Source: Sulfuricaulis sp049587675 (lineage in GTDB: Bacteria > Pseudomonadota > Gammaproteobacteria > Acidiferrobacterales > Sulfurifustaceae). Taken from it: 12,350 nt of DNA. The position numbers were made by a program, and so were the translations under genes. Location of the stretch: positions 1 to 12,350 of the forward strand of contig NZ_JBAVEJ010000231.1 in the NCBI RefSeq assembly GCF_049587675.1, written 5' to 3'. This document shows, in pieces, positions 1 to 6,727 of the stretch. Below the pieces are notes generated by a model. The model was not told where the DNA came from and did no database searches. It worked only from the letters and a program-made list of their open reading frames with translations. The first letter of the stretch is position 1. Each line of letters starts with the position of its first letter.

Positions 1-543
1 GGCCTGGGGCAGGGCGCGTGGGGTGCGGCGCTCTTCGGCGCGGCGCTGGACACGGCGATTCCCACGGTGGTGGATGCCGATGCCCTGAACAGTCTCGCCG
101 CCGATCCGGTGATGCACGTCGACTGGATCCTCACGCCGCACCCCGGCGAGGCAGCGCGGATGCTCGGCATGTCGACGCAGGAAATCCAGGCCGACCGCTT
201 CGCGGCGGTACGCGAACTGGTGGCGAGCTACGGTGGGGTATGCGTGTTGAAGGGGGCGGGGTCTCTGATCGCATCATTATATGATGGCGTGGTCTCGGTC
301 TGTGACCGTGGCAATCCCGGCATGGCCAGCGGCGGCATGGGCGACGTGTTGACCGGTACCATCGCCGGATTGCGGGCGCAGGGACTGTTGTCCCCCGATG
401 CCGCGCACCTCGGGGTGTGGGCGCACGCCGCCGCGGGCGATGACGTGGCGGCGGCGAACGGGGAAGTCGGCATGCTCGCCTCCGACCTGCTGCCGTTCAT
501 CCGCGCCCGTCTCAACCGCCTGGTGGGACATGTCCTGCCTTGA
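1..543 (+). CDS. nnrD: ADP-dependent (S)-NAD(P)H-hydrate dehydratase, C-terminal part (5' end outside window)
   Basis: The reading frame is open from base 1 and ends with TGA at 541-543, giving 180 residues; the start lies upstream of the window. The product belongs to the YjeF C-terminal (carbohydrate kinase-like) family, which uses ADP to dehydrate NADHX and NADPHX, damaged forms of the nicotinamide cofactors, in the cytoplasm. Visible hallmarks in order are VVDADALN (from about base 67), TPHPGEAARML (from about base 133), LKGAGSLIA, and the nucleotide-binding and catalytic stretch NPGMASGGMGDVLTG (about 316-360), whose Asp is the expected general base. In many bacteria this domain is fused to an N-terminal epimerase domain (NnrE); that part, if present, is not visible. 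The last 14 bases overlap tsaE, matching the yjeF-yjeE order of Gammaproteobacteria. Family assignment is secure; only the N-terminal extent is unknown. Confidence 0.93.
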   Translation, partial: GLGQGAWGAALFGAALDTAIPTVVDADALNSLAADPVMHVDWILTPHPGEAARMLGMSTQEIQADRFAAVRELVASYGGVCVLKGAGSLIASLYDGVVSVCDRGNPGMASGGMGDVLTGTIAGLRAQGLLSPDAAHLGVWAHAAAGDDVAAANGEVGMLASDLLPFIRARLNRLVGHVLP

Positions 544-988
544 ACAGCCGGTCGCCACGGCTGCCGAGATGGAGGCGCTGGGCGCAAAGCTGGCTTCCCG
601 TCTGGGGAATGCCCGCGTCATCTATGTCCACGGCCCGCTCGGCGCCGGCAAAACCACGCTCGTGCGCGGGATGTTGCGCGCCTTCGGACATGAGGGCGCG
701 GTGAAGAGCCCGACGTTCACCCTGGTCGAGCCCTACGAACTCAAGGACATCAGTTTCTATCACTTCGATCTCTACCGGCTGAACGATCCGGAAGAACTGG
801 AATTTCTCGGCGTACGCGACTACCTTCACCGGAAAGGGGTTTGTGTGGTGGAGTGGGCCGAGCGTGCACAGGGCGCTTTGCCAACTCCGGACCTGGATAT
901 TATGATCTCACCCACCGGGACAGGACGCATGGTGAAGATGACGACCCTGACACCCCACGGTAACGCTTTGCTGGAGACGCTGACATGA
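530..988 (+). CDS. tsaE: tRNA threonylcarbamoyladenosine biosynthesis ATPase TsaE
   Basis: This 152-residue protein has the usual length of TsaE (YjeE). The family is the ATPase that works with TsaB and TsaD to transfer the threonylcarbamoyl group to A37 of ANN-decoding tRNAs. Seen in the protein: a Walker A loop GPLGAGKTT at residues 35-43, the family motif SPTFTL at 60-65, HFDLYR at 78-83, and WAERA at 109-113. The frame stays open upstream to an ATG at 398, but that would add 44 residues read through nnrD. The ATG at 530, preceded by GGTGGG, gives the normal family N-terminus and is the better start. It overlaps nnrD by 14 bases, and its TGA shares four bases with the amiB start, so translational coupling along nnrD-tsaE-amiB is likely. 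Confidence 0.97.
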   Translation: MSCLEQPVATAAEMEALGAKLASRLGNARVIYVHGPLGAGKTTLVRGMLRAFGHEGAVKSPTFTLVEPYELKDISFYHFDLYRLNDPEELEFLGVRDYLHRKGVCVVEWAERAQGALPTPDLDIMISPTGTGRMVKMTTLTPHGNALLETLT

Positions 989-2355
989 AACGGTTGGCGC
1001 CGCTCCTTTTCTTCGTTGTATTTCTGATGACCGCCGTCGCCGGCGCCGAGCCGGTCAGCGTGCAGCAGCTGCGCGTATGGCGCGCGCCTGATCATACCCG
1101 CTTGGTATTCGACGTCAGCGGCCCGGTCGAGCACAGAATGTTCACGCTCCAGTATCCGGACCGCCTGGTGGTGGACATCGACAATGCGCGTCTGGCGGAG
1201 CCTTTAAAGGACGTGGACCCCGGCGGCCCGCTGGTGAGGTCTGTGCGCGTGGGGCAGCCGGAGTCGGGCCCGCTGCGCATCGTGCTCGAGCTCAAGGCCG
1301 AGGCGCGTCCGCGCAGCTTCATGCTCAAGCCGGCCGGACCCTACGGACATCGTCTGGTGATCGATCTCTTCGACGTGAAGGCGGTTGAACAAGAAGTGGC
1401 CGAGTCGAAGCAGGAAGCCAAATCCCCGGCAGTGCCTGAGCGCGCAGTACCGGCAAGGCCGGTGGCACGCGAGCGCGTGGTGGCCATCGACGCCGGTCAC
1501 GGCGGTGAGGACCCCGGCGCTTCGGGACGCCGTTACCGCACACACGAGAAGGACGTGACGCTTGCCATCGCGCGCGAGCTGGCGAAACTCGTGGCGCAGG
1601 AGCCGGGCATGCGCCCGCTGCTGATCCGCGATGGAGATTATTATGTCGGCCTGCTCCAGCGTTTTGAAAAGGCGCGCCGCCATCGGGCGGATGTGTTCGT
1701 GTCGATTCATGCCGACGCCGTTCCGGGCCGGAGCGCCAACGGTTCCTCGGTCTATGCGTTGTCGGAGAAGGGCGCGAGCAGCGCCATGGCGCGGCGTCTC
1801 GCCGACAAGGAAAATGCTTCCGACCTGATCGGCGGCGTGAGCCTGAACGACAAGGACGATACGCTGGCGCATGTGCTGCTCGATCTGTCGCATAACATGA
1901 CCATGCAGGACAGCCTGAGTCTCGGCGATGATATTCTCGCGGAGTTGCGACACGTCGGCCCGGTGCACATGCACCATGTGGCGCAGGCCGGCTTTGCCGT
2001 GCTCAAGTCGCCCGACATCCCGTCAGTGCTGGTGGAGACGGCGTTCATTTCCAATCCCTCGGAAGAGAAGAAACTGCGTACGCCGGCCTTCCAGCGCCAG
2101 CTAGCCGCGGGCATCTTTCGCGGTATAAAGCGGCATCTCGCGCGCACCCCTTCGGCACCGCAGCTGTCGGTGCAGGCGGAACCGGGAACAGAACCGGCGC
2201 GCGAGCATGTCGTGCGCAAGGGCGAAACGCTTGCCGCCATAGCCCGTCAATACAACATCCATGTGGATGCCTTGCGCTTTATCAACGACCTGGGTCGCGG
2301 CGATCCGCCAGTGGGCGTGAGACTGCGTATCCCGTCCAAGCACGGCGACGGTTAA
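985..2355 (+). CDS. amiB: N-acetylmuramoyl-L-alanine amidase with AMIN and LysM domains (AmiB-type)
   Basis: The 456-residue product is an exported zinc amidase that cleaves the bond between MurNAc and the stem peptide, helping split septal peptidoglycan in the periplasm. Residues 1-21 form a signal peptide (KR, then a hydrophobic run, ending AGA). Residues about 26-128 are the AMIN domain that targets the septum. A Pro/Ala/Glu-rich linker follows (about 133-163), then the Amidase_3 domain (about 165-385). Its expected zinc ligands are His172 (in DAGHGGEDPG), Glu188 and His242 (in VSIHADA), with catalytic Glu351 (in VLVETAFISN). The stretch from ENASDLIGGV (about 277) to about 325 corresponds to the regulatory insert seen in EnvC/NlpD-controlled amidases. 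Residues about 407-452 are a LysM peptidoglycan-binding domain. I name it amiB rather than amiC from the nnrD-tsaE context and the LysM tail. Its ATG overlaps the tsaE stop (ATGA). Confidence 0.95.
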   Translation: MKRLAPLLFFVVFLMTAVAGAEPVSVQQLRVWRAPDHTRLVFDVSGPVEHRMFTLQYPDRLVVDIDNARLAEPLKDVDPGGPLVRSVRVGQPESGPLRIVLELKAEARPRSFMLKPAGPYGHRLVIDLFDVKAVEQEVAESKQEAKSPAVPERAVPARPVARERVVAIDAGHGGEDPGASGRRYRTHEKDVTLAIARELAKLVAQEPGMRPLLIRDGDYYVGLLQRFEKARRHRADVFVSIHADAVPGRSANGSSVYALSEKGASSAMARRLADKENASDLIGGVSLNDKDDTLAHVLLDLSHNMTMQDSLSLGDDILAELRHVGPVHMHHVAQAGFAVLKSPDIPSVLVETAFISNPSEEKKLRTPAFQRQLAAGIFRGIKRHLARTPSAPQLSVQAEPGTEPAREHVVRKGETLAAIARQYNIHVDALRFINDLGRGDPPVGVRLRIPSKHGDG

Positions 2356-2401
2356 CCTCTCTGGTGTCGGCGCACCGGGCACACGGTATTTCATTGGGCC
2401 C

Positions 2402-2416
2402 GGGCAAGGTTTTTGC
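2402..2416 (+). promoter_or_regulatory. Putative sigma-54 (RpoN) -24/-12 promoter of the liv operon
   Basis: The 15 bases GGGCAAGGTTTTTGC match the sigma-54 consensus TGGCACG-N4-TTGC at 9 of 11 defined positions. They include the essential GG (2403-2404) and GC (2415-2416) pairs with ten bases between them. Transcription would start near 2427-2428, leaving a leader of about 40 bases before the GTG start at 2468. The site sits in the 112-base gap between amiB and the binding-protein gene. Sigma-54 control with NtrC is a known way to link amino-acid uptake to nitrogen supply, but I found no convincing activator site. A weak sigma-70 -10 (TAAGAT, 2419-2424) overlaps the region without a good -35. 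A 6-bp stem (2375-2380 with 2398-2403) followed by T5 could instead be a poor terminator of amiB. Confidence 0.45.
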
Positions 2417-2454
2417 GTTAAGATTCGCGCGGCACAAGCGATGCGGAAATATCT

Positions 2455-2460
2455 GAGGAG
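2455..2460 (+). promoter_or_regulatory. Ribosome binding site that selects the GTG start of the binding-protein gene
   Basis: GAGGAG lies seven bases upstream of the in-frame GTG at 2468. The frame is also open to an ATG at 2441, but that ATG lies upstream of this Shine-Dalgarno sequence and has no comparable one of its own. The GTG at 2468 also gives a compact signal peptide. Confidence 0.75.
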
Positions 2461-2467
2461 AAATTCG

Positions 2468-3655
2468 GTGAATGCGCGGCGAATGATGAAAAACATGGTG
2501 TGGCTGTTGGTGCTGGCGACTGGGTTGACGGCATGCGACAAGAAGGAAAACGCCGCGACCGGTCCCGGCGGCGAAACCATGGTACGGATCGGTTCGGTGT
2601 CCCCGCTCACCGGACCGCAGGCCCATCTCGGCAAGGACAACGCCAACGGCGCGCGCCTGGCCATTGACGAGATCAATGCCGCGGGCGTCACGCTCGGAGG
2701 CAAGAAAGTGAAGTTCGAGCTGTTGACCGAGGACGATCAAGCCGATCCCAAGATTGCGACCATCGTGGCCGACAAACTGATCGATCAGCGCGTGTCCGGT
2801 GTCATCGGGCATCTCAATTCAGGCACCAGTATTCCCGCCTCCAAACGGTATCAAGAGGCCGGCATTCCGCAGATTTCACCGTCGGCCACCGCCATTGCCT
2901 ATACGGCCCAGGGATTTAATACCACTTATCGCGTGATGACCAACGATCTGCAGCAGGGCAAGGTGCTGGGCGAGTACGCGGTCAGGAAGCTGGGCGCCAA
3001 GCGCATCGCCATCATCGACGATCGTACCGCCTACGGTCAGGGTTTGGCGGACGAGGTGGAAAAGGCGGCGAAGGCCGCGGGCGGCACAATCGTCGCACGC
3101 GAGTTCACGACCGACCGTTCCACCGACTTCCTCGCGATTCTCACCTCGATCAAGGCCAAGAAACCCGACGTGGTGTTCTACGGCGGCATGGACGCGCAGG
3201 GCGCGCCCATGGTCAGGCAGTTGCATTCGCTGGGCCTCAAGGCGAAATTTCTCGGCGGCGACGGCGTGCAGACCACTGAATTCCTGAAACTGGCCGGAAT
3301 CGACACCGAAGGGGTGACGGCCTCCTCACCGGGTCTGCCGATAGACAGCATGCCGGGTGGCAAGGAATTCCGCGAGAAGTTCACCGCCAAATATGGCGTC
3401 ATCCAGAATTACGCTCCCTACGCCTACGATGCCGCTCGCGCCATGGTCGATGCCATGAAGTTGGCCGACTCCGCCGATCCGAAAAAATACCTGGCGCAGC
3501 TTCCACACGTGCAGTTCACCGGCGTGACCGGCAATATCAGTTTCGACGACAAGGGCGATATCCGTGGCGGCGCGATCACGCTTTACCAGGTCAAGAACGG
3601 CAAATGGGAGTTTCTGGAAACCGTCACGGGCGACGCGACGCCAGACAAGAAATAA
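2468..3655 (+). CDS. livK: Branched-chain amino acid-type ABC transporter substrate-binding (lipo)protein
   Basis: Read from GTG 2468, the protein has 395 residues. It is a type I periplasmic binding protein of the LivJ/LivK family that captures ligand and delivers it to LivHM. The N-terminus has basic residues (ARRMMK), a short hydrophobic run and the lipobox LTAC with Cys23, so it is probably cleaved by signal peptidase II and lipidated; Asp follows at +2. The mature protein starts its fold at MVRIGSVSPLTGPQAHLG, a typical family opening, and continues with NGARLAIDEINAAG, IPQISPSATA, DRTAYGQGLADEV and YAYDAARAMVDAM, ending in a KNGKWEFLETV strand typical of the family. It is first in a five-gene operon. 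A repeat-bearing gap follows, which may let it be made in excess of the permeases. True specificity (Leu/Ile/Val, other amino acids, amides or urea) cannot be read from sequence. The name livK rather than livJ is arbitrary. Confidence 0.9.
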   Translation: MNARRMMKNMVWLLVLATGLTACDKKENAATGPGGETMVRIGSVSPLTGPQAHLGKDNANGARLAIDEINAAGVTLGGKKVKFELLTEDDQADPKIATIVADKLIDQRVSGVIGHLNSGTSIPASKRYQEAGIPQISPSATAIAYTAQGFNTTYRVMTNDLQQGKVLGEYAVRKLGAKRIAIIDDRTAYGQGLADEVEKAAKAAGGTIVAREFTTDRSTDFLAILTSIKAKKPDVVFYGGMDAQGAPMVRQLHSLGLKAKFLGGDGVQTTEFLKLAGIDTEGVTASSPGLPIDSMPGGKEFREKFTAKYGVIQNYAPYAYDAARAMVDAMKLADSADPKKYLAQLPHVQFTGVTGNISFDDKGDIRGGAITLYQVKNGKWEFLETVTGDATPDKK

Positions 3656-3657
3656 AT

Positions 3658-3752
3658 GGACAGGATTTACAGGATTGGAAAAACGAAAAACACGAACACC
3701 TTGTTGTATTGCTTTTATCCTGTAAATCCCGTTAATCCGGTCAATTCCATCT
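3658..3752 (+). repeat. Inverted repeat element built of 9-base units between the binding-protein gene and livH
   Basis: Two units, GGACAGGAT (3658-3666) and TTACAGGAT (3667-3675), stand just after the binding-protein stop codon. After a 41-base loop, ATCCTGTAA (3717-3725), ATCCCGTTA (3726-3734) and ATCCGGTCA (3735-3743) run as the reverse complement of the same unit, with a degenerate ATTCCATCT (3744-3752) after them. The arms share a perfect 13-bp complement (GGATTTACAGGAT, 3663-3675, with 3717-3729). The segment is much more AT-rich than the genes around it. From memory, similar 'atcctgtaaatcctgttaatcc' sequences recur between genes in various proteobacteria, but I cannot confirm this here. 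It could act as an mRNA-stabilising or attenuating hairpin inside the operon. Confidence 0.7.
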
Positions 3753-3774
3753 TTTCTTCATAGGGCGTTCCGCC

Positions 3775-4704
3775 TTGGATATCCTCACCCAGCAGCTGAT
3801 CAACGGTCTGGTCCTGGGAAGCATCTATGCCCTCGTGGCCCTGGGCTACACAATGGTGTACGGCATCCTCGAGCTGATCAATTTCGCACACGGCGAAGTG
3901 ACGATGTTCGGCGCCATGATCTGCCTCGCCGTCATCGGCGCCCTGGTGGGCAGTGGGACGGGGTTGAACGGCGGCATGATCGTGCTGCTGGGGCTGCTCG
4001 CCGCGATCGCCGTATGCATGGCGATGGGGTTCCTGATTGAACGCATCGCCTACCGTCCGCTGCGCCGCGCGCCGCGGCTCGCCGCGCTCATTACCGCCAT
4101 CGGCATGTCCATCGTGCTGCAAAATCTGGCGATGCTGATCTGGGGCCGGCAGTACATTACTTTTCCGCCGCTGTTGCCGCTGGTTCGTTATGATCTGGCC
4201 GGCGCCGTGATCACCAATCTGCAGATTTTCATCATGATACTTTCCTGCCTGCTGATGATCGGCCTGCTGTTGCTCGTGAATAAAACGCGACTCGGGCGCG
4301 CCATGCGCGCCACCGCCCAGGCGCAGGATATCGCAGGCCTCATGGGCATCAACACCAACACCATCATCTCGGTGACGTTCGTGATCGGCGCCGCGCTGGC
4401 GGCGGTGGCGGGCGTCATGGTCAGCGCGTATTACGGGTTGGCGCATTACTACATGGGCTTCATGCTCGGGCTCAAGGCTTTCACCGCCGCGGTGCTGGGC
4501 GGCATCGGCAACATCGCCGGGGCGATGCTGGGCGGCCTGCTGCTCGGCGTGATCGAGAGCCTGGGCGCGGGTTACATCGGCGATCTGACCGGTGGATTCC
4601 TCGGCAGCAATTACCAGGACGTCTTCGCCTTCTTCGTGCTGATCCTGGTGCTGATCGTCCGGCCTTCGGGCCTGCTCGGCGAGCGCGTGGTCGAGCGCGC
4701 ATGA
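3775..4704 (+). CDS. livH: Branched-chain amino acid-type ABC transporter permease LivH
   Basis: The 309-residue protein is one of the two inner-membrane permease subunits of the importer and matches the usual LivH length (about 308). It is strongly hydrophobic, with about eight membrane segments, for example around residues 9-31, 44-58, 66-88, 103-123, 145-167, 197-217, 235-262 and 283-298. Family signatures are QQLINGLVLGSIYALVALGYTMVYG at the N-terminus, INFAHGE at about 35-41, the cytoplasmic ATPase-contact loop from GRAMRATAQ to GLMGIN (174-193), and KAFTAAVLGGIGNIAGA (234-250). The start is a TTG codon, with AGGGCG (3762-3767) seven bases before it; no in-frame ATG fits the family N-terminus. 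The stop overlaps the livM start by four bases (ATGA), implying coupled translation. Confidence 0.94.
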   Translation: MDILTQQLINGLVLGSIYALVALGYTMVYGILELINFAHGEVTMFGAMICLAVIGALVGSGTGLNGGMIVLLGLLAAIAVCMAMGFLIERIAYRPLRRAPRLAALITAIGMSIVLQNLAMLIWGRQYITFPPLLPLVRYDLAGAVITNLQIFIMILSCLLMIGLLLLVNKTRLGRAMRATAQAQDIAGLMGINTNTIISVTFVIGAALAAVAGVMVSAYYGLAHYYMGFMLGLKAFTAAVLGGIGNIAGAMLGGLLLGVIESLGAGYIGDLTGGFLGSNYQDVFAFFVLILVLIVRPSGLLGERVVERA

Positions 4705-5831
4705 CATCCTTGAACCAACGCTGGCAACACTGGAGACATGACCGCCGCGCGGTATGGATGGTGTATGTCGCCCTGGCCGTGCTGCTGGCGGTCCTGCCGT
4801 TTCTGACCGGCGCCGCGCTCGGGCGCGGATGGGTGCGTATCCTCGATTTCACGCTGCTCTATGTCATGCTGGCGCTGGGACTCAACATCGTCGTGGGCTA
4901 TGCCGGCCTGCTCGATCTGGGGTACATCGCTTTCTACGCCGTCGGTGCCTATATGTATGCGCTGCTCGCCTCGCCGCATTTCGGTTTGCACCTGCCGTTC
5001 TGGGCTCTGCTGCCGCTGGGGGCGGGACTCGCGGGCATTTTCGGAATTCTGCTGGGGGCACCCACGCTCAGGCTGCGCGGCGATTATCTGGCCATCGTTA
5101 CGCTCGGGTTCGGTGAGATCATTCGCATCTTTCTCAACAATCTTAATGCGCCGGTCAACATCACCAACGGCCCGCAGGGAGTCAATCTGATCGACCCCGT
5201 GACCTTCGGCGGTTTCTCGCTCAGCCAGCCGCACGAATTTTTCGGCGTGAGCTTTCCTGGTCTTTATTCCTATTACTATCTGTTTCTCGCGCTCGCGCTA
5301 TTGGTGATTTTCGTGTCGTTGCGCCTGCAGAATTCGCGCATCGGGCGGGCGTGGGTGGCGATCCGCGAGGACGAGGTGGCTGCCGAGGCCATGGGTATCA
5401 ACACGCGCAACATCAAGCTGCTCGCGTTCGCCATGGGGGCGACGTTCGCCGGCATCAGCGGTGGATTGTTCGCCGGGTTCCAGGGTTTTATCAGCCCGGA
5501 AAGTTTCAATCTGTTCGAGTCGATCATTGTCCTGTGCATGATCGTGCTGGGCGGCATGGGCAACATTCCCGGCGTCATTCTTGGCGCGGTGCTGCTCACG
5601 GTGTTTCCCGAGGCGCTGCGTTACATTGGCGAGCTGCAGCAATACTTGTTCGGACGCGTCCTCGTGGACCCGTCCGATCTGCGCATGCTGATCTTCGGGC
5701 TCGCGCTCATTCTCATCATGATTTTCCGGCCGGCCGGGCTGCTGCCGTCGGTGCGCCGCCGCCGCGAATTCGGTTCAGACGCTTCCGTACTCGCGCAGGA
5801 ACAGGCCTCGCTCTATGACATCCAACGTTGA
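4701..5831 (+). CDS. livM: Branched-chain amino acid-type ABC transporter permease LivM
   Basis: The 376-residue protein is the second permease subunit, pairing with LivH in the inner membrane. It is shorter than E. coli LivM (about 425 residues) but has all core parts. These are a charged cytoplasmic N-terminus (residues 1-16), a first membrane span (about 18-38), LNIVVGYAGLLDLGYIAFYAVGAY (61-84), LRLRGDYLAIVTLGFGEIIR (123-142), the ATPase-contact loop GRAWVAIREDEVAAEAMGIN (215-234), and the conserved FESIIVLCMIVLGGMGNIPG stretch (272-291). It ends IFRPAGLLP plus a polar tail. Its start overlaps livH by four bases and its end overlaps livG by 17 bases, so livH, livM and livG are tightly coupled. 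Confidence 0.94.
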   Translation: MTSLNQRWQHWRHDRRAVWMVYVALAVLLAVLPFLTGAALGRGWVRILDFTLLYVMLALGLNIVVGYAGLLDLGYIAFYAVGAYMYALLASPHFGLHLPFWALLPLGAGLAGIFGILLGAPTLRLRGDYLAIVTLGFGEIIRIFLNNLNAPVNITNGPQGVNLIDPVTFGGFSLSQPHEFFGVSFPGLYSYYYLFLALALLVIFVSLRLQNSRIGRAWVAIREDEVAAEAMGINTRNIKLLAFAMGATFAGISGGLFAGFQGFISPESFNLFESIIVLCMIVLGGMGNIPGVILGAVLLTVFPEALRYIGELQQYLFGRVLVDPSDLRMLIFGLALILIMIFRPAGLLPSVRRRREFGSDASVLAQEQASLYDIQR

Positions 5832-6618
5832 AGAAAAACCGGGGACACGCCCCGACACGCTGCTCACGGTCAGTCAGGTGAGCAAGCATTTCGGCGGTCT
5901 GGCGGCGCTGCAGGACGTGTCCTTGCATATTCATAGCGGTGAAATTTACGGTCTCATCGGCCCGAACGGCGCCGGCAAAACGACGCTATTCAATGTTTTG
6001 ACGGGTATCTACAGGCCGGATGCCGGCCGCATCGAATTGAATGGACAGGCAGTCGCGGGGCGCAAGCCCAATCAGGTGGCGACGTTGGGCGTGGCGCGCA
6101 CGTTCCAGAACATCCGTTTGTTCGCCAACATGACGGCGCTCGAGAACGTCATGGTCGGACGGCACGTGCGCACGCATGCCGGCATTGCCGGCGCGGTCTG
6201 GCGCGATTCCACCACTCGCGCGGAAGAAGCGGCGATTGAAGCGCGTGCGCATGAACTGCTGGAATACGTCGGCGTCGCCCGGGATGCGCATATGCTGGCC
6301 AAGAATCTTCCGTATGGCGACCAGCGCCGGGTCGAAATCGCGCGCGCCTTGGCCACCGATCCGCTATTGCTGGCGCTCGATGAACCCGCGGCGGGCATGA
6401 ATCCCAGCGAGACCGCCCAACTCCAGATGTTGCTGCAGAAAATCCGCGCGGGTGGCGTGACACTGCTGCTCATCGAGCATGACGTGAAGCTGGTGATGGG
6501 GCTGTGCGACCGCGTCGCCGTGCTCGACTACGGCAAGAAGATCGCCGAAGGCGCGCCGGCCGAGGTCCAGCGCGACCCGCGCGTGATCGAGGCTTACCTG
6601 GGCGGAGCGGTGGCATGA
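5815..6618 (+). CDS. livG: Branched-chain amino acid-type ABC transporter ATP-binding protein LivG
   Basis: This 267-residue cytoplasmic ATPase powers the importer together with LivF. Visible motifs are Walker A GPNGAGKT at residues 49-56, Q-loop ARTFQNIRLF around Gln98, the LivG-type signature YGDQRRVEIARAL at about 167-179 (in place of LSGGQ), Walker B LLLALDEPAAGMNP with Asp189 and catalytic Glu190, and the switch His222 in IEHD. The C-terminal YLGG is typical of the family. The ATG at 5815 lies inside the end of livM. The first 15 or so residues are extra and polar compared with the family core that begins LLTVSQVSKHFGG, so a slightly later start is possible but no stronger candidate is seen. 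Confidence 0.94.
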   Translation: MTSNVEEKPGTRPDTLLTVSQVSKHFGGLAALQDVSLHIHSGEIYGLIGPNGAGKTTLFNVLTGIYRPDAGRIELNGQAVAGRKPNQVATLGVARTFQNIRLFANMTALENVMVGRHVRTHAGIAGAVWRDSTTRAEEAAIEARAHELLEYVGVARDAHMLAKNLPYGDQRRVEIARALATDPLLLALDEPAAGMNPSETAQLQMLLQKIRAGGVTLLLIEHDVKLVMGLCDRVAVLDYGKKIAEGAPAEVQRDPRVIEAYLGGAVA

Positions 6619-6631
6619 GCAGGGAGCAGTG

Positions 6632-6650
6632 CCTGCCGCGAAGCGGTAGG
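6632..6650 (+). repeat. Hairpin in the livG-livF spacer
   Basis: CCTGCCGC (6632-6639) and GCGGTAGG (6643-6650) pair over eight base pairs with one G-U wobble around a GAA loop; the GCGAAGC core is an unusually stable mini-hairpin type. There is no T-tract, so it is not a classical terminator. It could be a degenerate REP-like element or an mRNA-processing site. The rest of the 109-base spacer shows only the livF ribosome binding site. Confidence 0.45.
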
Positions 6651-6713
6651 TGCGACCGTCCGCGAATTGCCACCAGCTGCCGACAACCAGCAGGTGAATA
6701 TGGCGACGTGCGT

Positions 6714-6720
6714 AAGGAGG
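6714..6720 (+). promoter_or_regulatory. Strong ribosome binding site of livF
   Basis: AAGGAGG is complementary to the 16S rRNA tail and lies seven bases before the ATG at 6728. This fixes the livF start and gives it independent translation initiation, unlike the overlapping livH, livM and livG. Confidence 0.8.
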
Positions 6721-6727
6721 CGGCGGC

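Noticed and set aside
398..529. Upstream extension of tsaE to the ATG at 398
   Set aside because: The extra 44 residues would be read through nnrD in another frame. The ATG at 530 gives the normal family length and N-terminus.
1962..1984. GGTGCA-CA-TGCACC and an overlapping NtrC-like TGCACC-ATG-TGGCGCA
   Set aside because: It lies inside the amiB coding region in a conserved protein stretch, about 430 bases from the sigma-54-like site. The half-site spacing is one base short of the NtrC consensus, so chance is the simpler explanation.
2441..2467. ATG at 2441 as the start of the binding protein
   Set aside because: It lies upstream of the only good Shine-Dalgarno sequence. GTG 2468, seven bases after GAGGAG, gives a compact lipoprotein signal peptide.
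3715..4707. Long minus-strand open frame (330 codons) opposite livH
   Set aside because: It is the antisense shadow of livH in GC-rich DNA. Its translation is rich in His, Gln, Asp and Arg with no recognisable motif, while livH on the plus strand matches its family along its whole length.
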